64,000 nt of DNA from assembly GCA_045579085.1 (NCBI GenBank), contig JAZNLO010000020.1:9313-73312 (forward strand), in the 5' to 3' direction. Source of the stretch: RGIG2206 sp045579085. Lineage in GTDB: Bacteria > Bacillota > Clostridia > Oscillospirales > Acutalibacteraceae. The notes beneath the pieces are model-generated. The model was not told the origin of the DNA and made no database searches. It was given only the letters and a program-made list of their open reading frames with translations. A program made the position numbers and the translations under genes. This document shows, piece after piece, positions 18,280 to 27,010 of the stretch; position 1 is the stretch's first letter; the number at the start of each line of letters is the position of its first letter.

Positions 18280-18705
18280 ATGGAAAACATTAAAAACACT
18301 GCTCCCGTTGGTCAACTTAAAACAAACAAAGGATTATTTAAAACCATAGTGTTTTCACTCATTACCTTTGGAATTTACCCGTTGATTGTTATGTCGGCAG
18401 TTTCTAACGACGTTAACATTGTTGCTTCAAGATATGACGGAAGAAAAACCATGCATTTTTGTCTTCTTACTTTTGTCGTTGCTCCTATAACTTTCGGTAT
18501 TGCAGGACTCGTTTGGTATAATAATGTTTCCGGTCGTATAGGTGCTGAACTTAAAAGGCGCGAAATAGAATATAATTTCGATGCAACTGATTATTGGCTT
18601 TGGGGTGTTCTTGGCAGCCTTATTATGATTGGACCACTTGTTTATTTTTACAAATTGTTCAAGGCTGTAAACATGATGAATGCTCATTACAATGTAAACG
18701 GTTAA
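18280..18705 (+). CDS. DUF4234 membrane protein
   Basis: 141 residues. It matches DUF4234 closely by eye: FGIYPLIVMSAVSNDVN, SRYDGRKTMHF, VWYNNVSGRIGAELKRR and a terminal MMNAHYNVNG. Three membrane segments. No function is established for the family. AAAGGAG precedes the ATG; the gene is monocistronic. Confidence 0.85.
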   Translation: MENIKNTAPVGQLKTNKGLFKTIVFSLITFGIYPLIVMSAVSNDVNIVASRYDGRKTMHFCLLTFVVAPITFGIAGLVWYNNVSGRIGAELKRREIEYNFDATDYWLWGVLGSLIMIGPLVYFYKLFKAVNMMNAHYNVNG

Positions 18706-18763
18706 TATTTTACTTACAGAACCGCTATAAAGAATTTATAACAATTCTTTTTGATAAACAGCT

Positions 18764-18793
18764 CACCCCACCGAGTTTTCGGTGGGGTGTTTT
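18764..18793 (+). terminator. Terminator of the CCCCACCGA family
   Basis: CACCCCACCGA / TCGGTGGGGTG (11 bp), loop GTTT, then TTTT. Its core is shared with the two ppdK-type hairpins. Confidence 0.9.
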
Positions 18794-18796
18794 ATG

Positions 18797-18825
18797 TTGA
18801 TTTATATTTATAAAAATGATATAAT
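18797..18825 (+). promoter_or_regulatory. Promoter for small membrane protein gene
   Basis: TTGATT (18797-18802), 17 bases, TATAAT (18820-18825) with an upstream TG (extended -10). Confidence 0.65.
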
Positions 18826-18866
18826 CAAGCCATAAATCAAATTTAATTAAAAGGGTTGTTGCCGTA

Positions 18867-19319
18867 ATGAAAAGTAAGAAAAACAATATCCGGCTGTATA
18901 ATGTGTTGTTTCCATATTGGATGCTTTTGTTGTTTCCGCAACTCTGGCTTATAATTCTTCCGGGCAATCTTATCATTGATAGTTTGGTTTTAATAATCAG
19001 TATGACTGTATTGAAAATCGCTGATAAAAAGCAGTGGTATAAGCGGCATATAATTAAAATTTTCCTGTTCGGTATGATTTCCGATATAATCGGCGCAGCA
19101 TATTTATTGCTGATGTTGGTGCTTGAGGTCGGACAAATGGGTGATGAGCTTTATTTGACTGCGCCCGCTATTGTAATATCTGCCGTTTTGATTTTCGTAC
19201 TAAATTACTTCATCACATTCAAAAAAGCAGATAAATCATTGCGTTTAAAGTTTTCGCTTATATTTGCCATAGTTACGGCGCCGTATACTTTTTTAATCCC
19301 GACAAGTTGGCTATACTGA
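18867..19319 (+). CDS. Hypothetical membrane protein
   Basis: 150 residues, not recognised. The N terminus is basic, followed by four or five membrane segments and a Lys-rich loop (DKKQWYKRHI). The Shine-Dalgarno is weak (AAAGGG, about 12 bases from the ATG) but a good promoter precedes it. It may be a morphology or transport accessory protein; nothing in the sequence decides. Confidence 0.65.
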   Translation: MKSKKNNIRLYNVLFPYWMLLLFPQLWLIILPGNLIIDSLVLIISMTVLKIADKKQWYKRHIIKIFLFGMISDIIGAAYLLLMLVLEVGQMGDELYLTAPAIVISAVLIFVLNYFITFKKADKSLRLKFSLIFAIVTAPYTFLIPTSWLY

Positions 19320-19377
19320 TAAGCTCTGATTTAATTGAAAATACATCGCGCAATTAAATACAGTGAGGAGAGTTTTT

Positions 19378-20373
19378 GTGAAAAAGATAAGATGGGGCAT
19401 CGTAGGGCCCGGAGAAATTGCAAATAAATTCGCAGTTGCGGTGAAAAACGTAGACTCTGCAGAGCTTGTGGCAGTGGCGTCCACTAATAAAGAACGTGCC
19501 CAAGCGTTTGCCGAAAAGCATAATATTCCGCACGCTTTTTGCGGTTATGACAAGCTCTCTGAATTTGATGGAGTGGATGCTGTGTATGTAGCAACGCCTC
19601 ATTCAAATCACAAAGAGGTGGCAGAGCTATTTTTAAATGCAGGCAAACACGTCTTGTGCGAGAAGCCTGTATGCGTTAACGCTCATCAGGCACAGCAGTT
19701 GAAAGAATGTGCTGAGAGAAACGGCGTATTCTTGATGGAGGCTCTGTGGACAAGATTTTTGCCCGCAATCAGAGAAGCGCAGGAGATTGTGAATCGTGGC
19801 GAAATCGGAGAAGTTCTCGGAATTAAGGCGGATTTTTGCTTTTTTAGGGAACGTCAGGCGAACAGACTGTTTCTGAACGAACTGGCAGGCGGCTCTCTGC
19901 TCGACCTTGGTGTTTACGGATTGCATTTTGCCGCAATTTTTCTTGGCAGCAATCCTGAAGCAATCCTTGCTCTTGCACATACCGATGAGAAAGTGGACAT
20001 ACACACAAATATACTGCTCAAATATAAAAGCGGAGCGATTGCTAATGTTTCGTCTGCAATTGGGCTAAAAAAGCCGCAAGAAGCGTATATCTACGGTACA
20101 AAGGGGCAGATTTGCATACCTTATTTCTATGGTGCAACAGAACTTTTTGTCAGCACGGATAAGGGCGAGGAGTGCATTGTCAAAAAGTGCATCGGCGATG
20201 GGTTTGAGGAGGAAATTATTGAGGCTTGCGAGTGCATAGCAAGCGGCAAACTGCAAAGTGATATAATGCCTCTTGATGAAAGCATAGCTATATTAAAGCA
20301 GATGGACAATGTGAGGTCGCAAATCGGAGTTGTTTACCCGTTTGCAGACGTGCACAATGCGAGGCAATTATGA
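19378..20373 (+). CDS. Gfo/Idh/MocA-family oxidoreductase
   Basis: 331 residues from the GTG at 19378, 7 bases after GAGGAG; a GTG at 19363 overlaps that site. N-terminal Rossmann fold with GIVGPGEIANKFA and the family motif CEKPVCVN; the C-terminal alpha/beta domain includes LLDLGVYGLHFA. The family uses NAD(P) on sugars and cyclitols; the closest type is the dihydrodiol/xylose dehydrogenase-like group. It overlaps the next membrane gene by 4 bases. Confidence 0.9.
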   Translation: MKKIRWGIVGPGEIANKFAVAVKNVDSAELVAVASTNKERAQAFAEKHNIPHAFCGYDKLSEFDGVDAVYVATPHSNHKEVAELFLNAGKHVLCEKPVCVNAHQAQQLKECAERNGVFLMEALWTRFLPAIREAQEIVNRGEIGEVLGIKADFCFFRERQANRLFLNELAGGSLLDLGVYGLHFAAIFLGSNPEAILALAHTDEKVDIHTNILLKYKSGAIANVSSAIGLKKPQEAYIYGTKGQICIPYFYGATELFVSTDKGEECIVKKCIGDGFEEEIIEACECIASGKLQSDIMPLDESIAILKQMDNVRSQIGVVYPFADVHNARQL

Positions 20374-21053
20374 AGAAAAAGGTTTTTTACACAGAGCTAT
20401 CGTATGTTTTAGGGCTTGTTATAATGGCGTTTTCGGCGGCGTTCACCGTAAAAGCTGACTTTGGTATGTCTATGGTGGTGGCGCCGGCTTACTTGCTGCA
20501 TTTGAAGCTGTCACAGCTGCTGCCTTGGTTTAGCTTTGGCGTGGCGGAGTACGTTTTTCAAGGACTGCTGGTGCTGTTGCTTGTTGTAATAATGCGTAAA
20601 TTTAAGTTTTATTATTTGCTGTCATTTGTAACTGCAGTGCTGTACGGAACATTGCTTGATGGTGCGATTTTGTTGATTTCGCCGTTGCCGGCTGACTCCT
20701 TTGCTATACGTGTATTGTGGTATGTGATAGGCACGGTGTGCTGCTCGTTTGCGGTGTCGCTGTTTTTTCATACATATCTTGCGCCTGAGGCATATGAACT
20801 TGTGGTTAAAGAAATAGCCGCAAAAACCAAAAGGGATATAAACAAAATCAAAACCGCTTATGATTGTTTTAGTGTTGTGTTAGGCATTGCTTTGTCGTTT
20901 TGCTTTTTTGGCTTCGGCACTTTTGAGGGCGTTAAGCTGGGAACGGTTATATGTGCCGTTGTAAACGGATTTTTAATAGGACGCTTTTCAAAATTATTGG
21001 AGCACTTTTTCGAGTTCAAGAATAAGTTTAATCTTGAAAAACACTTCAAATAA
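20370..21053 (+). CDS. DUF6198/YczE-like membrane protein
   Basis: 227 residues with about six membrane segments. The beginning (ELSYVLGLVIMAFSAAFTVKADFGMSMVVAPAY) is the YczE/YitT-like pattern of an early segment followed by GMS. The end is a basic FKNKFNLEKHFK tail. Function unknown. Translationally coupled to the oxidoreductase gene. Confidence 0.78.
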   Translation: MKKKVFYTELSYVLGLVIMAFSAAFTVKADFGMSMVVAPAYLLHLKLSQLLPWFSFGVAEYVFQGLLVLLLVVIMRKFKFYYLLSFVTAVLYGTLLDGAILLISPLPADSFAIRVLWYVIGTVCCSFAVSLFFHTYLAPEAYELVVKEIAAKTKRDINKIKTAYDCFSVVLGIALSFCFFGFGTFEGVKLGTVICAVVNGFLIGRFSKLLEHFFEFKNKFNLEKHFK

Positions 21054-21059
21054 GTCCAT

Positions 21060-21079
21060 CTCGCCGAGTAGTCGGCGAG
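21060..21079 (+). other. GC-rich hairpin without T-run
   Basis: CTCGCCGA / TCGGCGAG with loop GTAG, 7 bases after the membrane gene. It has no T-run, so it is a weak terminator at best, but its CCGAG core resembles the nearby terminators. Confidence 0.45.
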
Positions 21080-21090
21080 GGTTATATCTG

Positions 21091-21119
21091 TTGCAAATTG
21101 TTTGTTCTTGTGGTATAAT
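21091..21119 (+). promoter_or_regulatory. Promoter of the restriction-modification operon
   Basis: TTGCAA (21091-21096), 17 bases, TATAAT (21114-21119), with TG one base upstream. Confidence 0.7.
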
Positions 21120-21173
21120 TATTATGATTATATGAAATACCTTTAGCAAGTAAAAACTGAAAGTGGTGCGATA

Positions 21174-22583
21174 ATGCAAACATTAAGTAATGATGTTGGA
21201 AATATAATACTTGATAAAGAAAAAATAAATTCAATAAAGAAACTTGATTCTCAAAGTCTATTACAGTATTTCAAATTTACTAATTTTAAGACTTCAGAAA
21301 TACTTTTTGTTTTGGAAAATTTGGGATATTTGCCCAATACTTTTAATTTTGATGTGTTCATCCCATGGCTTACTCATGAAAATGAGAAGATAAGATATTG
21401 GGCAGTGAAAAATATCGGAAAATATAAAAGCATAAAGTATTTTCCTTTGTTACAAAAACATTTTAAAGAGGAAAAAAGCACAACGGTTAAAAGGGAAATT
21501 GTTTCTGCAGTGGGTCGTATGAAGTCACGAGAAACAATTGACTTTTTAATAGAGGTTATGCATAGTGAAGACCCTAAAATTATAGCTCAGGCAATCAGAG
21601 GTTTGCTTAAATATAAAGGGGAAAAGAAAATAGATGACGTATTATCGCAATTGGTTAACCACGAAAACGAGATGATACGGGCGGTCATATATAAAGAGTA
21701 TTTTAGTGAATGTGATGAAAAAAAGCCAATACAGGCGCATGCTCATTCATATGATTATTTAAAAAATGTAGTTGTAAATGCAGATGTAAGGGATGTTTTA
21801 TCATTGATAGAAGATGAAAGTATACATCTTACATTTACTTCCCCACCGTACTATAATGCACGAGATTATTCTATATATCCAAGTTATGAAGCTTACTTAA
21901 ATTTTTTAGATGATGTTTTTAAAGAAACATATCGTGTAACAAAAGAAGGCAGGTATTTAATTGTTAATACTTCACCTGTTATTGTGCCTAGGGTAAGCAG
22001 AGCTCATTCTAGTAAACGTTATCCTATACCTTTTGATTTGCATTCGATATTAGTGAAGATGGGCTGGGAATTTGTTGATGATATAGTTTGGCTTAAGCCC
22101 GAATACAGTGTAAAAAATAGAGTGGGTGGTTTTCAGCAACATAGAAAGCCTCTTGCTTATAAGCCAAATTCTGTTACTGAGTATTTAATGGTATATCGCA
22201 AAAAAACAGATAGATTAATTGATTGGAATATTAAGCAATATTCAACGGATATTGTGCAGGACAGTAAGGTTCTAAGCGAATTTGAAACAACCAATGTATG
22301 GAGAATTTGTCCTAAATCTGATAAAATTCATTCCGCTGTTTTTCCAGAAGAGTTGTGTAAAAGAGTAATAGAGTATTATTCTTTTAAGGGAGATTTAGTG
22401 TTTGACCCCTTTGCCGGGAGCGGTACATTAGGGAGAACAGCAAAAAAGATGAGTAGGTACTTTTTCTTAACTGAAAAGGATGAAAACTTCTTTCAATATA
22501 TGAAAGAGTTAAAAAACTCCTTTCAATCTAAGAATGAAACAAAGTTTTTAACTTTAGAGGAATTTAGGAGGACAATAAAATGA
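21174..22583 (+). CDS. HEAT-repeat/DNA methyltransferase fusion (type II, N4-cytosine type)
   Basis: 469 residues. Residues about 55-180 are HEAT-like alpha repeats (IRYWAVKNIGKYKSIKYFP, IIAQAIRGLLKYKGEKKI). The methyltransferase follows with the catalytic TSPPY (Ser223-Tyr226) before the AdoMet motif FDPFAGSGTLG (410-420): beta-class order, and the S/TPPY variant typical of N4-cytosine enzymes. It protects host DNA from the nuclease encoded next (4-base overlap). The HEAT domain is an unusual addition. The gene is visibly AT-richer than its neighbours, suggesting transfer. Confidence 0.88.
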   Translation: MQTLSNDVGNIILDKEKINSIKKLDSQSLLQYFKFTNFKTSEILFVLENLGYLPNTFNFDVFIPWLTHENEKIRYWAVKNIGKYKSIKYFPLLQKHFKEEKSTTVKREIVSAVGRMKSRETIDFLIEVMHSEDPKIIAQAIRGLLKYKGEKKIDDVLSQLVNHENEMIRAVIYKEYFSECDEKKPIQAHAHSYDYLKNVVVNADVRDVLSLIEDESIHLTFTSPPYYNARDYSIYPSYEAYLNFLDDVFKETYRVTKEGRYLIVNTSPVIVPRVSRAHSSKRYPIPFDLHSILVKMGWEFVDDIVWLKPEYSVKNRVGGFQQHRKPLAYKPNSVTEYLMVYRKKTDRLIDWNIKQYSTDIVQDSKVLSEFETTNVWRICPKSDKIHSAVFPEELCKRVIEYYSFKGDLVFDPFAGSGTLGRTAKKMSRYFFLTEKDENFFQYMKELKNSFQSKNETKFLTLEEFRRTIK

Positions 22584-23491
22584 CGTTGAAAGACCAAGTG
22601 ATAAAAAGCATTGTAAAAAGAGTTATAAAATCTCAAGATTACCGTATTGAAATTGTAAATTTAATCAATGCGGAATTTTTACAATTCGCTATTGATTTTT
22701 TTAAAAAAGTTGTTGAAGCGAAGTTAGCATCACAAAGCATAACTATTGATTGGTATAAAAATGCTTTTATGGCTAAGTCGCTCCCTTCTGATGAGATAGC
22801 AATAAATTCAGGATTAAATAAAAAAACGATAAGCAATATGTATCGCTCTGCTACCAAACAAATTGTAATAGATGCTTCATATGAACATTTTGAATCACTA
22901 TACAATAGTATTTTAGCCTTAGTAGAGACGGAAAAAGATATTGATTTAACATTAACATTAAAATTAAATGGTGTTAGTGTTGATTTAAATGTTAGCGAAA
23001 GTTTAATAGTTATAAATACACTTGCAGTTAAAAGAGCTGCTCTTCGTGGCGGTCTGTGGAGCACGGCGGGCAAGAGAGCGGAAAAGTTTTTAATGTTAAC
23101 TTTGTGCGAATTATATCAAGTTGAAAAAACATATTATAATGCTGAACATTTTGTGAGAGACAAGACTTTGGACGTTGACAGGGAAATAGATTTTTACTTA
23201 AAGAATGAAGGCAAAGAGTATAAATGCGAAGTTAAATTAATGGGACAGGGAAATCCTGAGAGTGCAGATGCGATTATAGCAAGAAACAGTGATGTGTTTG
23301 TGGCGGACACATTATCTCAACAAAACAAGAAGCAGTGTGAACAATTGGGAATTTGTTGGATTGCGTGTAGAGATGAGGATGGCTTTAGGCGCTTTAAGGA
23401 TGTGCTGATTAAGTTTAACATTCCATTTGTTGATTACAACGGTGATTTAGACGAGGATTTGGATGTTATTTTGAATAAGATTTTCGCATAG
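22580..23491 (+). CDS. CfrBI-family type II restriction endonuclease
   Basis: 303 residues. The C-terminal half resembles CfrBI-type enzymes: RGGLWSTAGKRAEK, then a PD-(D/E)xK site with Asp204 (REIDFYL) and Glu217-x-Lys219 (CEVKLMG), and GNPESADAIIARNSDVFVAD. CfrBI cuts CCWWGG and its partner makes N4-methylcytosine, agreeing with the TSPPY methyltransferase here. The N-terminal half includes a helix-turn-helix-like stretch (LPSDEIAINSGLNKKTISNM) that could bind DNA. Specificity is inferred from family only. Confidence 0.8.
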   Translation: MTLKDQVIKSIVKRVIKSQDYRIEIVNLINAEFLQFAIDFFKKVVEAKLASQSITIDWYKNAFMAKSLPSDEIAINSGLNKKTISNMYRSATKQIVIDASYEHFESLYNSILALVETEKDIDLTLTLKLNGVSVDLNVSESLIVINTLAVKRAALRGGLWSTAGKRAEKFLMLTLCELYQVEKTYYNAEHFVRDKTLDVDREIDFYLKNEGKEYKCEVKLMGQGNPESADAIIARNSDVFVADTLSQQNKKQCEQLGICWIACRDEDGFRRFKDVLIKFNIPFVDYNGDLDEDLDVILNKIFA

Positions 23492-23543
23492 CACGCCTCT
23501 TATTTATAAAGAACAAGAGAGAGCTGATATTAAGCGCTGATTG

Positions 23544-23579
23544 CTAAAAATCCGTTCGGTTTTTCGAACGGATTTTTAG
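23544..23579. terminator. Terminator after the restriction gene
   Basis: CTAAAAATCCGTTCG / CGAACGGATTTTTAG, a perfect 15-bp stem with a GTTTTT loop. Confidence 0.92.
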
Positions 23580-23602
23580 TTTATTTGCACTTAGGTGTGT
23601 GT

Positions 23603-23608
23603 TATAAT
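23603..23608 (+). promoter_or_regulatory. Extended -10 promoter for aldo/keto reductase gene
   Basis: TATAAT with TG one base upstream (TGTTATAAT); no -35 at normal spacing. Confidence 0.45.
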
Positions 23609-23628
23609 AAAGGCGAGGGGGAGATGTT

Positions 23629-24543
23629 ATGAGGAAAATAGAGTTTGGAAAAAGCGGATTACAAGTGCCTGCAGTGGCTGTGGGATGTATGCGCATATCC
23701 AAAATGAGTAAAAAGCAAGTGGACGAGTTTGTTGACACCGCTCTTGAAAACGGCGCAAACTTTTTTGACCATGCAGATATTTACGGCGCAGGTATGAGCG
23801 AAACTGTGTTTGGCGAGTCGATTGCCAGATATAATCGTGAGGACATTATAATTCAGACAAAGTGCGGAATCGTGCCGAATAAGATGTTCGATTTCTCATA
23901 CGAGCATATAATCGAGTCGGTTGAGGGCAGTTTGAAACGGCTTGGCACCGATTATATCGACGTTTTACTGTTGCATCGACCGGATGCGTTGGTGGAGCCT
24001 GAGGAGGTTGCGAGGGCGTTTTCACAGCTCAAGGAGTCGGGCAAGGTGCGTCATTTTGGTGTCTCTAATCAGAATCCATACCAAATGCAGCTGTTGCAAA
24101 GTTGCCTTGATATGCCGATTTGCGCTAATCAGCTTCAGCTTAGCATAATGCACGCGCCTATGATTCAGTCAGGCATCAACGTGAATCTGTATAACGAGTC
24201 GGCAGTCAATCGTGACGGTAGCGTGCTTGATTTTTGCCGCTTGAACAATATCACCATTCAGCCTTGGTCGCCGATGCAGTACGGATTTTTTGAGGGCTGC
24301 TTTGTGGACAACGAGAAGTTCCCCGAGCTTAATGCGGTTATGGAGAGAATCGGCAACAAGTATGGTGTGACGAAAACAAGCGTGGCAATTGCTTGGTTGC
24401 TTCGTCATCCAGCAAAGATGCAGCCAATTACGGGCACAACGAACGTTCAAAGGCTGAAAGATAGCCTTATGGCAACCGAATTCACGCTTACCCGTGAAGA
24501 ATGGTATGAAATTTATAAAGCGGCAGGCAATATTTTGCCGTAA
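23629..24543 (+). CDS. Aldo/keto reductase (YdhF-like)
   Basis: 304 residues, standard AKR size. It starts with the substrate-loop beta hairpin (KIEFGKSGLQVPAVAVGCMRI), then the catalytic tetrad: Asp in FFDHADIYGAG with Tyr, Lys in QTKCGI, His in LLLHRPD. The C-terminal NADP(H)-binding part has QPITGTTNVQRL. Substrate unknown; YdhF-like enzymes reduce small carbonyls. Monocistronic. Confidence 0.92.
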   Translation: MRKIEFGKSGLQVPAVAVGCMRISKMSKKQVDEFVDTALENGANFFDHADIYGAGMSETVFGESIARYNREDIIIQTKCGIVPNKMFDFSYEHIIESVEGSLKRLGTDYIDVLLLHRPDALVEPEEVARAFSQLKESGKVRHFGVSNQNPYQMQLLQSCLDMPICANQLQLSIMHAPMIQSGINVNLYNESAVNRDGSVLDFCRLNNITIQPWSPMQYGFFEGCFVDNEKFPELNAVMERIGNKYGVTKTSVAIAWLLRHPAKMQPITGTTNVQRLKDSLMATEFTLTREEWYEIYKAAGNILP

Positions 24544-24559
24544 GAGAAATAGATATAGG

Positions 24560-24602
24560 AAAAACCACACACCCACTGAATCTCGGTGGGTGTGTGGTTT
24601 TT
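24560..24602. terminator. Bidirectional terminator
   Basis: AACCACACACCCACTG / CGGTGGGTGTGTGGTT with A and T runs, between the convergent reductase and GH2 genes. Confidence 0.92.
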
Positions 24603-24635
24603 TAAAGGAGTATGGTTCATAAAAGCAGCTTAGAT

Positions 24636-26900
24636 TTACTTTTTCTTAGGCGCTTTTATTTTATTGAGCTTAGCATTGAGGGCAAGCAGATCCTCTTTGG
24701 TGAATTTTACATCCATCATACCGCCCATGAGAGTGAATAATCTCAAAGCGGTGAAGCCACCCATCATACTCATCATATCAGCGTTGATTTCAAAGCCCAT
24801 AGCTTCCATCTTGGGCTCCTCGTCGCCTTTGCCTTTTTTGCCGCCCATCATCTTGGCAAACAGACCCATAAACAGCATCTTGCCTTGTAGGGTGGAAATT
24901 ATATCGCTCATTTTATCATTAAGCGACAGACGGCCCTCCGGCGCATTGATATCAAACCAGTTGAGCACTGCGCCCTTTTCAACAAGGCGATAAGCCTCAT
25001 TAAAGGTGTCAACCTTACGAATTAAGCTTGTATCCTTGTAATCACCGGCAACAGCGTCGAGCTTGGTTTCGCCCACGTTTTTGACTTCAAAGTAGAAGAA
25101 ATGGTCATCAGCCGCCTTTTTGCCGACTGATACGCCGTTTGCAAAAAGCTCAACTTCGGGCAGATTGGAGTAGACTGTAATCTTTGTCACATCTTCAACG
25201 CGGTCAATATAGCGCTTGCCGCAAAGGTGTACAAACGGGTCGTCAGAGAGCCATGCCTTATAGGCATAGAAGGAGTCTTTTTTATACTTGCGGTCGAATG
25301 TGATAAGGCCCTTGTGGTTTTGACCGTTTTCACCGCCCTCGTTGCGCGCGTCTGCACCGAAGTCAAACATATTCCATACGTGAGTTGCCCACAAATACTT
25401 GCGGCTAAAGAACTGCTTGATGAGCTCTTCGTGGTAATATGCTTGATATTCTTCAGTATAATCGCCCTGTTTAGGCTCGGAGGTATGCCAGTTGAGCGCC
25501 TCGCAACCGTATTCTGAGCAACCAATCGGGATTGAGGGGTGCATTTTGTGGAACTTATCGAACCAAGGTCCGTTCATAGATGTTTCCCCACCGTACCAGC
25601 CGAAATAGTGATTGTAGGATACAACATCGGGAATCTGGAGGTAGGGGTCTTCCATCTTGCACATTGAAACGGCTGCTATGGTAGTAAGACGGGTTTTATC
25701 CAGTTCGTGACAGAGGTCATTAAGAATGTTGTGGTTTTCGAGAAGGTCATCATCGGAGCCGCCGATGCTGATTTCGTTTGAGAGACCCCAGACCACGATT
25801 GACGGATGGTTGTAGTTCTGAACAATAAGCTCAGTCATTTGTGAAACAGTGTTTTCACGGCCTGTGGGCATATGCTTTGAAATATAGGGGATTTCAGCCC
25901 ATATTACAAGACCTCTTTCATCGCAAAGGTCATAGAAATATTGGTCGTGCTGATAGTGCGCAAGACGAATGGTTGTGGCACCCATCTCGCAGATTAGGTC
26001 AATGTCCTCTTCGTGATGCTCGGGCAAAAGCGCATTACCGTAGCCCCATCTGTCTTGATGACGTGAAACGCCGCGAAGCGCATATTCTTCACCGTTAAGA
26101 ATAAAGCCGTTGTCGGGGTCAATTTTAAATGTGCGGCAGCCGAAATGGTTGCAAACATTATCTATGACCTCGTCGTTTTCAATCAGCTCAACTTCACAGC
26201 AGTAGAGATATGGGTCTTTACGTCCGTGCCAGAGGTGAACATCAGCTATGTCAAAAGTTACCTTTGTATCAGCGGTTTCGATTGAGGAAATCGGCTTCTC
26301 GTCTTTATCGTAAACAGTGTAGACAAGCTTCTGACCTTCCTTCATATTTGTAACAAAGACTTCAACTTCAACCTTAGCATCTGTGGCTACAACCTCAGGT
26401 GTTATTTTAATTCCGGGCGCGCCGTAGTAGTCAAGGTCAAAATGAGAGTCCGCAACGCAGATGAGATTTACATCTCTGTAAAGGCCGCCGTAGAAGGTGA
26501 AGTCAGCCATCTGAGGATATACGGTCTCATTTGCAGAGTTATCTACTTCAATAACGAGCAGATTCATTGTATCAATCGAATCGGTGATGTCAACTCTCCA
26601 GGTTGAATAACCGCCGTCGTGATGAGCCAAAGTCTTGCTGTTGAGATAAACTGTGGCAGAAGAGTTGGCGCCGTTGATTTCAAGATAGTAGCGGTCTGCT
26701 GAAGGCAAATCCAACTTATTTATCGCTTTTGCGTAGTATGCAGTGCCACGAAAATAGTCATTGTCGCCGTCCTGACCGTCGATTGCGTTCCAAGAGTGAG
26801 GAAGATTTACAAAATTCCAATCTGTAGGCATCTGTGCAGGTATTGATGTTGCCTGCTTAGTGAATGCCCATTTTCTGTTTAGGTTTATGATATTACGCAT
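24636..26900 (-). CDS. GH2-family beta-glycosidase (beta-galactosidase or beta-glucuronidase)
   Basis: 754 residues from the ATG at 26900 after GGAGG; the longer frame starting at 26924 is rejected. It shows GH2 order: sugar-binding jelly roll, Ig-like domain, then a TIM barrel with acid/base Glu376 (WGLSNEIS) and nucleophile Glu463 (CSEYGCEA). N528-H-K530 in GQNHKGLITFDRK has the N-x-K form used to recognise beta-glucuronidases, but related beta-galactosidases can show a similar stretch. A Met-rich, basic tail of about 85 residues follows. A GPH symporter upstream and a glucuronate operon next door favour glucuronides. No signal peptide: cytoplasmic. Confidence 0.87.
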   Translation of the reverse strand: MRNIINLNRKWAFTKQATSIPAQMPTDWNFVNLPHSWNAIDGQDGDNDYFRGTAYYAKAINKLDLPSADRYYLEINGANSSATVYLNSKTLAHHDGGYSTWRVDITDSIDTMNLLVIEVDNSANETVYPQMADFTFYGGLYRDVNLICVADSHFDLDYYGAPGIKITPEVVATDAKVEVEVFVTNMKEGQKLVYTVYDKDEKPISSIETADTKVTFDIADVHLWHGRKDPYLYCCEVELIENDEVIDNVCNHFGCRTFKIDPDNGFILNGEEYALRGVSRHQDRWGYGNALLPEHHEEDIDLICEMGATTIRLAHYQHDQYFYDLCDERGLVIWAEIPYISKHMPTGRENTVSQMTELIVQNYNHPSIVVWGLSNEISIGGSDDDLLENHNILNDLCHELDKTRLTTIAAVSMCKMEDPYLQIPDVVSYNHYFGWYGGETSMNGPWFDKFHKMHPSIPIGCSEYGCEALNWHTSEPKQGDYTEEYQAYYHEELIKQFFSRKYLWATHVWNMFDFGADARNEGGENGQNHKGLITFDRKYKKDSFYAYKAWLSDDPFVHLCGKRYIDRVEDVTKITVYSNLPEVELFANGVSVGKKAADDHFFYFEVKNVGETKLDAVAGDYKDTSLIRKVDTFNEAYRLVEKGAVLNWFDINAPEGRLSLNDKMSDIISTLQGKMLFMGLFAKMMGGKKGKGDEEPKMEAMGFEINADMMSMMGGFTALRLFTLMGGMMDVKFTKEDLLALNAKLNKIKAPKKK

Positions 26901-26962
26901 ATTTTTCCTCCAATTAAATTGCATAGGGTAGGTTTAACTTTTGTAGGGTTGTTTCATATTTA

Positions 26963-27000
26963 AAAAATGTCCGATTGTGAAATCACAACCGGACATTTTT
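26963..27000 (-). terminator. Terminator between symporter and GH2 genes
   Basis: AAAAATGTCCG-TTGTGA paired with TCACAA-CGGACATTTTT (one mismatch), with a T-run on the minus strand. It would reduce read-through into the GH2 gene. Confidence 0.85.
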
Positions 27001-27010
27001 AAAGCTTAAG

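Noticed and set aside
21060..21079. Rho-independent terminator after the DUF6198-like gene
   Set aside because: The stem is good but no T-run follows; kept only as a hairpin.
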